Origin: Scleroderma bovista
Lineage: Eukaryota > Basidiomycota > Agaricomycetes > Boletales > Sclerodermataceae
NCBI GenBank assembly: GCA_037178675.1
Contig: JAYMGJ010000609.1
Location: forward strand, 1 to 30,145
Direction of reading: 5' to 3'
Length of the DNA stretch: 30,145 bases
Shown here: positions 20,267 through 30,145 of the stretch, one piece after another
Numbering within the stretch: position 1 is the first letter of the stretch
Layout of the letters: each line of letters opens with the position of its first letter
Notes under the pieces: model-generated
Told to the model about the DNA's origin: nothing
Seen by the model: only the letters and a program-made list of their open reading frames with translations
Database searches by the model: none
Translations under genes and position numbers: made by a program

Positions 20267-22558
20267 TCAGGGGGCTATCGATACCACCAGCGGCATCTGT
20301 ACTCCCTTCTCGACTTCACCTTCCACAGTTGGTACGACCAGCCCGCACGCTTCTCGACGGATCCGCGTGGCCTTCTCTGATAAGGACCATTCCAACTTGC
20401 CTATGGTCTCGATAAGTAAAGCCTGCGCCTCTATGACACTGTATCGAAGACAATACATCAGTTGCAAAATTGACAGTCGCGATCCACATACGCTAAACGC
20501 CAGCCAGGACAGGCTCTTGGCCCACCAACAAAGGTCAATCTGTAACACGAGAAAGTCGTCAAACAGTGTGATCCTGCTAGGCTAAACAGTAGACGACCAT
20601 GGCTGGACTCACAGGTTAGCATAGACACCAACGGTCACTCCTTCCTTCACCGTGCCGCGCAACCAGCGATCTGGGTTAAACTCATGTGCATCCTCGCCCC
20701 ACAGTTCGGGATTCCTGTTTCATAATACTGAGTTATGTCATGTCACGGTTGGAGGTTGGACAGACCTGTTGTATGCTGCAATGGACACGACGATCCGCGT
20801 TCCTTTCGGGACGAGCACTTCGTTGATCTGTTCACCCGACGCTGAGGTTATCGGCCGTGATAGCGGGATGAGATCTTCTTTCACAGCGACACGATAGATC
20901 TGAGGGATCACACAATGATACCTCAGTACTTCCTGGAAGAGTGTCAGGTTTAGTCCTGGAGTCGCCCGCTAAAACCTTACTTTCACGACAGCCACTGTGT
21001 ACGGCATGGCGTCGAAATCAGCGGCTGTAAAGGTCGCATCTGCACGAAGACGGATGATAGCTTCCCTCTCCCTGATTTCAGCGCGAACCTTGGACTGTAT
21101 ATGAGGCCGTCTCGCCAGCTCTAGCAGTGCCCACTCGATGGTATGCGAGGTTGTCTCGTGGCCACCGATAAGAAGCGTCCTATGATCAAATGTCAACGCC
21201 TCGTACGAAATCACAAGTTATAGCACATACCGGATGTGTACCAGCAGCTGGTCTTCACTTTGTTCGTTGTTCATGTTGGCTTTGACTGTGAGAGGCCACA
21301 TGAAGTTATGTCATTTGGTACTAACCAGGTTATAAAGGGGGCCTTACCGAGTAAACCCAAGACGTCATCGTCGTGATCACCATTTCCCTGCAGAAGGTCT
21401 TGCGCTTTGTCCTTGACGAGTTCCTTTGCGACCCCGACGATGGTATCTCTCATTCCGCGCACACGCATACATCGCGAGTTGGAGGCGTGCTCAAGCATAT
21501 ATTCCAGTAATCGTGTGGGGATGTACTTTGAAACTTCCAGAAGGAAGATTTGCTGCATCGACTGGGAGCCGAGGACGGACGCACTGAAGAAAAAAGAAGA
21601 GAGTCATTACACCCATGCACGTTGCCAAGATTGCATGAACACCGACGAACATCATGTTCTGATAAGAGCGGACAAGGATGTGATTGGAGTCTTCAAGGCA
21701 ACCGAAGTGGACTCCGAATGCGGCTGGATGTGGGTAAATGGAACGTTCGTGTGTATCGAAATGTATACTGTACATACCTTGTCCAAAAACATCCAACGTT
21801 GTGCTGGACAGCCATCGATAAACATCGATAACAGCACGTCCATCCGAAGTCCCGTTGATGATGTCTATCCACTTGGCACACAACTTCCGATTGTCGCCTG
21901 GTCAGCCACAGCAGAGGTAAAAGCTGGTGGAACACACGGATTCTGCGCAGGCTTTTGAAGTTTTTATGAAGGCGTCCGCATGAGGGGCTCCAAGGGCTGG
22001 AAGTATGATTCTCCTTTGTTTCCTGTGCTCACTACCTATTGCATGACAAAATGATAACGAACAAACGACGAATTGAACCAAAAAAGCACGTACCACGAGT
22101 CCAAGCAACCCCCTTGCCGTTAATAAATCCTGATACCACGCGCCGTTCTGGTTGACTCGAATATACGTGCTCGGATGTGTTGAGAATGTGATGGAGTGCC
22201 TTGGGATCTGCGATAAGGAGTTGATCCTCCTGGGAGAGGGAAGAAACGGGTGAGACACCGTTCCTGCAAGACCCAAAGTTTTCCCCTACACCAAGGATAC
22301 TCTTGAAGCGGACCACACTGCCGTACAACCTCTGCCATTCGAAGTCGGTTTTGCCTGCTTGCTCCTGGTATAGTTCGAGTGTGTTCCCTTGGATGAACCG
22401 ATGAGAGACCAAACACAGATGTCATTGGAGGGACGCATACCCAGCAGAAAGGACGTCGGGGCTGGGCCTCTAATCTGTGCAAGGCTCGCTCGGCGGGTGT
22501 GAAGGACGTAGCAAGCTGCCAAGGCGATAATCACCGCAACGAGCAGCAACGTCTCCAT
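20267..22558 (-). CDS. Cytochrome P450 monooxygenase, 13 exons, apparently intact
   Basis: A heme-thiolate monooxygenase of the membrane-bound fungal type. ATG is at 22558-22556 and TGA at 20269-20267. Exons run 22558-22441, 22387-22290, 22229-22094, 22035-21938, 21883-21778, 21723-21621, 21583-21348, 21285-21231, 21179-20981, 20932-20766, 20714-20613, 20539-20492 and 20438-20267; every phase agrees, giving 545 residues, a normal length. Visible are an N-terminal anchor (LLLVAVIIALAACYVL), I-helix LIGGHETTSHTIEW, K-helix EVLRYH (ExxR), NPDRWL, and the heme loop FVGGPRACPGW with its Cys ligand. An apparent in-frame TGA at about 21902 falls inside an intron (GTGTGT...GGAAG, 21884-21937). The 37-nt intron at 21584-21620 is unusually short and its borders are least certain. 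Family and substrate cannot be told. It is the one intact metabolic gene among decayed neighbours. Confidence 0.9.
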
Positions 22559-23689
22559 GTGGGGGGAAGGCGGGGGGGGGAGAGAAATAGCTGGGCCCAA
22601 TTGGAAGGCTACGCTCTCATTTAAGTAGGGCTCTACCAGAGTGTTTTTAATATTCTGCGGACCGAACCGACTCGGACTTGACTAAGAGAGTTCATCAAAA
22701 AAACATTCGACCGTCAATGCCACGCGCCACGATGCACCTTGGAACAGCATGTCGCACGGTAAGTGGTCCTATGTATGACGTCGAACAAGTGCCTTGGAAA
22801 TCGCGAAGGGAAACATACCTTTTGCTCAGCAAGCAGTGCCGGCATTTTCAGCACCGTGGCAGACTCTAACAGGCATTGGTTTTCACACGTTGTAGACCTC
22901 CCTGCGTGCAGTGTGCAATCCTCAACGCTGCAGCTCCTCCGTGTGCACTTCACTTGACCCTGCCACAGCAAGTACAAGTGTTTGTTCTCTCCACAATGTC
23001 ATAGTTAAGCGGAAAAAAGCCGTCGCCCATATTTTTTTTTTGCCTCACCTCCAACGCATGCCGATGCCAGTCGCGCGCACTCACACCGAGGCTGGCCTCG
23101 TTGTTTCCAAACCGGTCGGGAATCGGCATCCACGCCTTCCTCCAGGCACCCAACGCACATTGCACAATGAACGGGAGTCCATCAGCAACTTACATAACTT
23201 AGACTGCAGTATACTGTGTATGTCTCGCCTCACCATGTCCACCAGTGTATACTACTACATCCAGGGAACGTCAAAACGGGGATCAGATATTATGCTATCC
23301 TCTCATGAAGTCTCCATCTTCAACTGATGTGGACTGACGTCCACGCGTAGTCAGCCTATTATTCCTTGCATCGACTATTGAGTGGCGTCAGCTCCGGTCC
23401 GCGCCCTCGCCGCATATGTGTAGCAAGACTCTGTGTGCGTATGAGAAATGTGCGCAGTGCCACCATCTGCCATTCACATGGCCCATAGGAACGACCTCCA
23501 CAGAGTGGAAAGTACGCTGTCAAAGTTATTGCATATTGCTCCCTCATCAGCTCAGTTCCAGACTATCGATATATATCCAAGTAAGTGATTCATCTGATCA
23601 TCTGATGTGACGGACGCCAGGGGCTTTCACTGCCTAAAAGAACACCGGTGACTGGTGACCATCACATTGGATTTGATCCTGATGGTTCA
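22559..23689. other. P450 upstream region and unassigned sequence
   Basis: Contains the P450 promoter, with a TTAAAT word on the minus strand near 22618. Small frames at 22678-22977 and 22911-23327 have no recognised domain. A nine-T run lies at about 23032-23041. Confidence 0.4.
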
Positions 23690-25750
23690 TTTACCAGAAA
23701 TGTTGACGAGTACATCCTTTCCTAGGAATAATACGCCTCCAAGATGCTCAGTTCGTTCCTAACTGGAACCAAGACCTTTGGGGAGTGCCAGGAACCCAAA
23801 CATCACATGTGGTGTAACTTCCCCTGGTTGTATGTATTGGTAGACTACACGCGCGCAAGGCTGTGGCGACCTGTCTTGGTTGTAAGGGCATTATGGTCCA
23901 CGAACGTAAGGCTGGGAGTTTGTGTGGCGAGAGCGAATGTGATTCGGATGACGGGAACGCTTGCAGGCGATCCTAGGATTTCGAGGGAACAAGGGTCCAT
24001 AGCGTCGAAAAAAATTCAACCGTCATTCGTGACTTGAAAGATGATAACCCCGATATTATCTCCTTACCTTGGAACAAAAAGGGGATGGTACCGTCGACAG
24101 CAGGCTGCCAACCATTTGCGCATAGCACTGCAGCGCTTCGGGTCATCAAACGCATCAGGTTTCCACATGAACGAGTACCTGCTGATGAACCTTGACGAAA
24201 TGGGTGAAGTAGATCTTACTGTGTTTAAATGCATCGGCCAGGGATGACTCGGTTTGATCTGGGCCCTCTGCTGCGAAGTGCCATCCTGGGGAGGTAACGA
24301 CGCTAACGTGATCGTTGGAGGCAGCAGAGGGAGCGCAAAAGAGGGATGTTAGTAGTTCAGTGAGGCGCACCACCGCTGGTTATCGGGAGGCCGACCAAAT
24401 TCATCAGCGTCCCACCGCCTCGTCGCGCGCCATGGTGAAAAGTAGTGCCACTATCAATTCTCCTAGCTTGCCTTTGTTCACCGGAAACTCATTCAGAATG
24501 ATCTGCAATGCCTCAGGAGGACTGAAGTCCAGTTGGGTAGTCATCATGAAGTATGCCGCCTCTGAAAGCACCAGTTCAGAAGGCGACATAGTGACCATGG
24601 TCTCAAGGCCACAATCAACCTTGAGAACGACTCGCATATGGCAATGGACTTGCTCCGTCTCCAAGTCTGATACTTGCGAGGCATACACAGTAGAGAGAAA
24701 TTCGACAGGGATTCGTTGAGCAAGACACCCGAGCTTTTGCGCGTCTGTGAGATCTTGAAGGTTTTATGCAGTGCCACCCAATAACCTCTGGGCCGCAAAG
24801 CAGAATAGTGTGCTCTGCTGTCCCTGTCAGTAGTCGAGCGAATCTAGGGAAAAGGTTAGCTGGAGGAGAACAGAGTGAGCTTTTAGTACCGACCGTATGA
24901 TGTTAAGGGCTTCTTGGATGTAACTTGCGAAAGCTCGACCGTTTCGCGGAAGTCTGAGGGTGCGCAAACATGTCGAAACCGAGCTCACAGAATGGTAACA
25001 TAACTTCCCTTTCGAGGAGCATTCTGGCTGAGAAGTCACGTCCTGCGGTAGGGGTGATCGTAAACAAGGTTACGAAGTCCTCGTATTGCACGGTGCATCT
25101 CGCCGTAGCGTGACCATGAACTGTCGTCCTCTGGCTCTGTCAGGGTATGGGCTTTCACCGAATGCGAGGACGACTAAAGAGTGCTCGGATGCTTGGGATT
25201 TGATGTTCTTCGCTTAGTAGGTGGCTCCCCAGCTAGCAATACACGTACATACTGGCTCATCTCCAAGGGCTTTGCATAGTTCTTCGAACGCCTCACGCAA
25301 TGGCAAGCCTTGCTAAACAACATTTCATTCGCGTCGTTATCCGATGGACGCTTTTCAGAATCAAAATACACCGAATACTGGGGACCGTAAGCTAGGACAA
25401 ATTCAACAGGTTGCGTCTCATACCGTGTGGACCATGGGCTCTGAACTTCATGCCCACCTTCATGTAGTCTTCAGGACAGCAACTGTCTGGACAAATTACT
25501 CGTGGAGGAATGAGCAGCTCCGAAGGAAAATATCTGATTTTGTCACCTCCCAGTGAAATAATCATGTACTGGACCGTCTGTAGTAGGATTCCTGGAGTTG
25601 AGAACATTTAGCATCAAAGGGAAACACAGGAATGAATAAGAAGGCATAGGGATCACGAAGTATGATTTGCTCATTTCATCGACGGCGCAAGATTTACCCA
25701 TTCCTGAAAATTGAACCAATGGCGGAGTATTTCGCATAAAAAAGATCAAG
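23690..25750 (-). pseudogene. Decayed Crinkler/RHS-type P-loop NTPase-nuclease copy
   Basis: The minus strand is collinear with 26850-29080 of the intact plus-strand gene. It starts abruptly inside exon 3 at FFMRNTPPLVQFSGMGKSC, equivalent to FYAKYSTIVQSSGMGKSR, so about the first 175 residues are missing. Walker A survives (SGMGKS), but Walker B LAFDEVH has become LAFGESP (near 25150-25190). About 40 nt holding the LSTSG strand are deleted near 25060-25080. QVSDLETEQVH, SEAAYFMMTTQ and LIVALLFTMARDEAVG are well kept (24404-24688). Stops and frame changes occur throughout, and similarity fades near 23700. It faces the intact copy head to head. Confidence 0.88.
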
Positions 25751-26222
25751 TATCTAATGGAACCCCCTTGAAGTATTCCAGTGGAGTGTATGTCTCGTAT
25801 TGGGTGGCCTGAGTCTGTGGCTTACTATCATAAACCCTGCTGATCCGACAGTAACCGGCGTGCAGAGACCATTGCATCGGAGGTGTGAAACGCAGCGTCG
25901 AGGTGATGGATCGCATTGGACACGAATGAGCCAACATCCCAAGCGTTGATAGGTGGCAGGGTGGTCGTGTCCAAGTGGTGGCTGCGCCATCGACGCAGGT
26001 GGCAGGGTGGGGGTGGACCAGGCTGTATCAATCAACACAAGTCGTTGGCGTTGGCGTCGTCCAAGTGGAGGTGGTCGCATCATTGACGCAGGTGGTGGTC
26101 GCGTCCGTCGACGGACTTCAATCTGTATGGGCTATGGGTAAGTACCAAATCACTGCAAACCAAACTGAATGGGTCATTAGGGGTTAAGAGGGGTCCGATC
26201 ACCCTCTCTAACGTTATCCACC
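25751..26222. other. Spacer between the two head-to-head copies
   Basis: About 470 bp with no gene, largely the GGTGG minisatellite. It should contain the promoter of the intact plus-strand gene; no clear TATA box is visible. Confidence 0.5.
25950..26110 (+). repeat. GGTGG minisatellite, third locus
   Basis: Units contain gacgcaggtggcagggtggg, gtccaagtggtggctgc and cattgacgcaggtggtggtc. This is the same sequence type as 11290-11590 and 19313-19510. Confidence 0.65.
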
Positions 26223-29148
26223 ATGATGGAGATCGATGAACCCACAGACCTGGAGTACGTTGAAGACGACTTTGAAGAGGGTGCACACGAAAAACTGGAC
26301 GAGGAGATTCATCAGCTCTTTCCACCAACTCTCCAAAACTTCGACCATCTCTTACCCTATCTCCTTATCCATATTGTTATGAAGTCGGGAGGTCGCCTGC
26401 TTGCAAATTACAACAGTGCCCCCGAGTGCCAAACCATCATAAAGAGCGAGCCCAGACTCCGACAGATGTTATTAGATGGCTCGAAGCATGGTTTTAAGTC
26501 TGTGCGGCTTTTGAGTAAGGACTTGTCTGTATCCAGTGATTGCACATCTGATACCTCCGTTGTAGAACTGCTGCGACCAAGTGAGTATCAATCCAAGATC
26601 TCGTAGAAATCGCATTGAGCATCGAGATTTCGAAGAACCTGTTCTCAAGCATGACAAGCATCTCATGTACCTTCCAGGCTGTGAGCTGTCTTTTTAATTT
26701 CAATATTTTATTCACTTCTTTACCTGACTAGCTACTGAAAACGCTTGGGACGGGAAGTATATTGGGAAGGGTGCAGATCTTCTCTGGGATCACATACACG
26801 AATGCTTCAACATGGGTACGTCGGATCCATCGGATCCAAATCGAGGTTTTTATGCGAAATACTCCACCATCGTTCAATCTTCGGGAATGGGTAAATCTCG
26901 CGCCGTCGATGAAATGAGCAAATTCCATTTCGTGATCCCTGTTAACCTACGGGGACCTAACTCAACTGGTATTCCTGCTTATTCATTCCTGTGCCGCTTC
27001 CCTGTAATGCTGAATGTTCTCGACTCTAGGATATCCTCCTTCAGACGGTCCTGCACATGATTATCTCTGTGGGAGTACGTCGAACATGGACGCTTTCCTT
27101 CGGAGCTGCTCGTTCCTCCACGCGTTATTTGTTCAGACAGTTGCTGTCCTGAAGGATATCAAGGAACCTACTGCCGAGAAATTTTGGGAATATATGCGGA
27201 CGGGCATGGAGTTCAAAGCGCATGGTCGACACCGGCAGGATTTCTATGGTGTCGTTAGAAAAAAAGCTAAGGTATGAAACGCCACCCATTGAATTCCTCC
27301 TAGCTTACAGGACGTGCAAGGGCCTTTATCACGACTATGAGATGTACTTTGGAAGTGAAACGTATTCATCGAAGGACCAACTGGATCAAATGTTGTTTAA
27401 CACGGCCTTTCCGTTGCGTAAGCCGTTCGAAGAGCTCTGCAAAGCCCTTGGAGATGAGTCAGTCCCTGAATTGTCAGCGGAGCCACCGAGTAAGCGAAAA
27501 AAATTAAATCCCAAAGACGAGTATCCTTTAGTCGTCCTCGCATTTGATGAAGTCCATAGCCTGGCAAAAAAAGAGGAAACACAGGGCTTCGGTTCATGGT
27601 CACGTTTCGGCGAGATGTGTCGTGCAATACGAGGATTTCTTAGGTCAAAACTTTTCGCAGTCTTTCTTTCAACATCTGGTACCTTGTTCGGGATCACCCC
27701 TGCCCCAGCACATGATGTCTCAGCCAGGATGCTCCACCACGTGGAAGTTATGTTGCCATACTGTGAGCTCGGTTTCGACGAGTTTGCGCAATGCTTAGAT
27801 TTCCACGAAACGGTCAAGCTTTCGCACATTGCATCCGACGAGCACTTGACATCATACGGTCGGCCTTTGTGTGTACTAAATGCTCACTCTGTTCGACTCC
27901 AGCTAACTTTTACCTAGATTCACTCTTGAATACCAACATGGACAACAGGATACAATATTCCTCTTTGCAGCCCAGAAGCTGTTGGGTGGCACTCCATATA
28001 CACATCAACCTCTCACAGACGCGCAAAAGCTCGGGTGTCTTGCTCACCGAATCCCTATCGAATTTCTCCCCGCTGCGTGTGCCTCACAAGTATCAGACTT
28101 GGAGAAAGAGCAAGTCCACTCCCACCTGCGGGTCATTCTCAAGGCTGATCGTAACCTTGAGACCATGGTCACTACATCGCCTTCTGAACCAGTGCTTTCA
28201 GAGGCGGCATATTTCATGATGACTACCCAGGCGCAGTTTAATCCTCCTGAGGCATTGCATTGCATTCTAAACGGATTTGCGGTGAACAAATGCGAGCTAG
28301 GAGAGTTAATAGTGGCACTACTTTTCATCATGGCGCGTGACGAGGTAGTGGGAGTCGCTGATCACTTGGGTCGACCTCCCAACAACGAGCGATGGTGCAG
28401 CCTCACTGGACTTCTAACGTCCCTCTTTTGCGCCCCCTCTGCTGCCTCCAATGATGATGACAGCATCATCACCTCCCAAGGATGGGACTTCGCAGCTGAG
28501 AACCCAAATCAAACCGAATCATCTCTGGCTAAAACGTTCGAACGTAGCAAGGTCTACTTCACCCATTTCATCAAAGTTCACGAGTATGCGGTCGTTCATG
28601 TCAAATACCTGATGTATTTGATGGCCCGAGGTGCTGCGGTGCTATGCGCGAATGGTCAGCCAGCTGTCGACGGCATCATCCCCTTTTTGGTCAAAGGTGA
28701 TGAAATAAGGTTGGACAACATCGGGATTATCATGTTTCAAGTCAAGAATGATACGAAATGTTACTCCTTACGGCGAAATCTTTTTGACGCTATGGACCCT
28801 CGTTCCCTTGGAATCTTAGAATCTGTCAACATTCCCATTATCCGAATCATATTTGCTCTCGCTGAAAAAACTCCTAGTATTGAGCTTGGCCGCTATACTA
28901 CCTCTACAACCATGGGAAGTTACACCACGTATGACTTTTGGGTTTCTGGCCTCTCACCAAAGGTCTTGGTTCCGGTTAGGAAGGACCCGAATGCTTGGGA
29001 CAGCATCTTGCAGGCGTCCTCTCCTTGGCAAAGGATCTACTCTGATCGCTTGAAACTTCGGACGACACATCGTAGGTCCATGAACCCTGGAGCCGCAGTT
29101 GACAGTGAGTTTTGGGAGAATTGGTGTTGGTGCAAGTTTGATTCATAG
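26223..29148 (+). CDS. Crinkler/RHS-type protein: P-loop NTPase plus REase-fold nuclease domain (889 aa)
   Basis: Exons are 26223-26580, 26627-26680, 26732-26968, 27030-27271, 27321-27868 and 27918-29148. All phases agree with no stop, giving 889 residues. The start is the first of two ATGs. Residues 1-119 are acidic, then helical (TIIKSEPRL). The NTPase shows Walker A-like SSGMGKSR near residue 185, Walker B VVLAFDEVH near 368-376, an LSTSG strand and TSYGRPL near 475. The C-terminal part has AVDGIIPF (Asp about 731) and MFQVKN (Gln754-x-Lys756), the D...QxK pattern of restriction-endonuclease-fold nucleases. This matches the fungal branch of the Crinkler/RHS-type class described by Zhang, Aravind and colleagues, which links transposon enzymes to nucleus-acting effectors. 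The intron 4 acceptor (CAAG, 27320) is inferred from phase; the nearer TTACAG would break the frame. Whether it acts as mobile-element enzyme, effector or self/non-self factor is unknown. Confidence 0.8.
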
Positions 29149-29347
29149 TAGTATGCCATTATTTTGTGTATTCCGGAACACTTGTCTTTGCTTGAAGGGT
29201 TCGATGTGTACATATAGCACAGCATTCCATACCCCTTCGGGTTTCATTCTTACGCAAACCGGAGCCGAGCAGCGCCTGACAGTGAGATTCCATCATGTTG
29301 AGACGCAGACTTTGTTCTTCCCTCGTCCAGTAAAACCGAGCTGAGCC

Positions 29348-30145
29348 ATGTACATACCCTTTTCAAATGTTCTCAGCCGTCGATCTGGGATTCTTCCTGA
29401 TGATAGACCACTCAACACCGCCAATTTCACCCTCGATACATCTGGAATGGCCACTTTTTTCGGCGGCGATGTGGCCGTTGCTGCGATGACCACCCTCCAC
29501 TTGGATCCTACCAGGAAATGGTTGGGATGGTACAACGCTCCAGGGACATACGAAGTCGCCAAACGCTATGGCAGAGTTGTCAAGTCTAGGCTTCTCGAAG
29601 GTCTGTTCGCTGGCGTCCCTACTGATCTCGGCACCCTCCTGGGGCTGGCTGGCCTTAAGGGCGCAAAGTATATCGCTGCTCATGATGGGACCGTGTTGGA
29701 AGAGACTGGCCCATTTTCCGCAATTCTTATGGAAGAGTGTCAACACCTCACAGCTGAACACATACCTGGGAGGCAGAGTGTACCAATGCGCGTCACCATC
29801 ACTGAACTCCATCATGACCCACAAAACGACTTTGTGTTGAAACCTACTCCCATATTCCCTCCCATTGTCGCCGCCATACCCATTCTGGTCAGCTTAGGGA
29901 CTGCTGTTACGTGTGCGGTATACAAGGACTGGGTCTGTTTCTGCATGATCTTGCTTGGTATGATTTCAAATGGTGTTTCTTGCCTTGTTATTGGCTCTGG
30001 AAAATTCGTTTTCCAACACCCAATCTATTCCACCCATCATGTTTCTGGAGACGGAGTCCTCCTATCAGACCAACACTCAGAAATCGTCGTCTTAAAGGGA
30101 AGCGTGAATGCAGTGGACTCTGTCATTCGTGGCGTCTTCACACTC
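29348..30145 (+). CDS. Uncharacterised fungal membrane protein, N-terminal 266 residues (runs off the window)
   Basis: From an ATG at 29348 the frame stays open for 266 codons to the window edge; an in-frame TGA at 29342 precedes it. The product begins MYIPFSNVLSRRSGILPDDR. A soluble region of about 170 residues is followed by two hydrophobic segments, IVAAIPILVSLGTAVTCAV (about 172-190) and VCFCMILLGMISNGVSCLVI (about 196-215), then a polar stretch ending IVVLKGSVNAVDSVIRGVF. I recall similar uncharacterised proteins with multiple C-terminal membrane segments in Agaricomycetes; no function is known to me. It lies 199 bp downstream of the NTPase-nuclease gene on the same strand. Coding quality is good and no break is visible. 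Confidence 0.75.
   Translation, partial: MYIPFSNVLSRRSGILPDDRPLNTANFTLDTSGMATFFGGDVAVAAMTTLHLDPTRKWLGWYNAPGTYEVAKRYGRVVKSRLLEGLFAGVPTDLGTLLGLAGLKGAKYIAAHDGTVLEETGPFSAILMEECQHLTAEHIPGRQSVPMRVTITELHHDPQNDFVLKPTPIFPPIVAAIPILVSLGTAVTCAVYKDWVCFCMILLGMISNGVSCLVIGSGKFVFQHPIYSTHHVSGDGVLLSDQHSEIVVLKGSVNAVDSVIRGVFTL

Noticed and set aside
21884..21937. In-frame TGA suggesting the P450 is a pseudogene
   Set aside because: The stop falls in a 54-nt intron with a GTGTGT donor and AAG acceptor that keeps phase and restores a continuous AES-LCAKWIDIIN-type reading.
26581..26626. A 26-nt intron ending at the first TAG after exon 1 of the 889-aa gene
   Set aside because: Too short for this genome, and the resulting frame does not join exon 3; the 46-nt intron ending ATCGAG does.

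Overview
The window looks like an Agaricomycete (mushroom-forming basidiomycete) chromosome, in a gene-poor, repeat-rich region. The signs are introns of about 45-60 nt, a Tnp2-type (CACTA-class) transposase, a STE6-like ABC transporter, a many-exon fungal P450, and Crinkler/RHS-type P-loop NTPase genes. No tRNA, rRNA or CRISPR was seen.

Layout. (1) 1-1344: the 5' end of a Ty1-copia element on the minus strand (gag, leader, PBS-like site, a 268-bp LTR with TGTTGAAG/CTTCAACA ends), inserted into a minisatellite. (2) 1345-3237: two minisatellites and a probable gypsy-like LTR remnant. (3) 3238-10495: a block bounded by a perfect 23-bp inverted repeat, which I read as a decayed Tnp2-class transposon. 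It holds an eight-exon accessory-type pseudogene, a small intact three-exon gene transcribed divergently from it, and a Tnp2 transposase pseudogene broken by two stops, a poly-G frameshift and apparent loss of a catalytic Asp. (4) 11290-12330: two oppositely oriented GGTGGT/ACCACC minisatellite arms. (5) 13191-15355: a 5'-truncated urease pseudogene. (6) 16020-17886: the first half of a STE6-like exporter, ending at Walker B, then (18009-18432) an inverted fragment of the P-loop NTPase family. (7) 20267-22558: an apparently intact 545-aa cytochrome P450 in 13 exons. (8) 23690-29148: a head-to-head pair of the NTPase/nuclease family, a decayed minus-strand copy facing an intact plus-strand gene (889 aa, six exons, all phases agree). 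(9) 29348-30145: the start of a membrane protein that runs off the window.

Function. The apparently live genes are the P450, the 889-aa NTPase/nuclease, the edge membrane protein, possibly the 151-aa gene and possibly the copia element. The rest is decay: urease and STE6 are broken host-type genes, and several stops fit C-to-T (or complementary G-to-A) transitions. The most noteworthy system is the three-copy Crinkler/RHS-type family, which known work places between transposons and nucleus-acting effectors.
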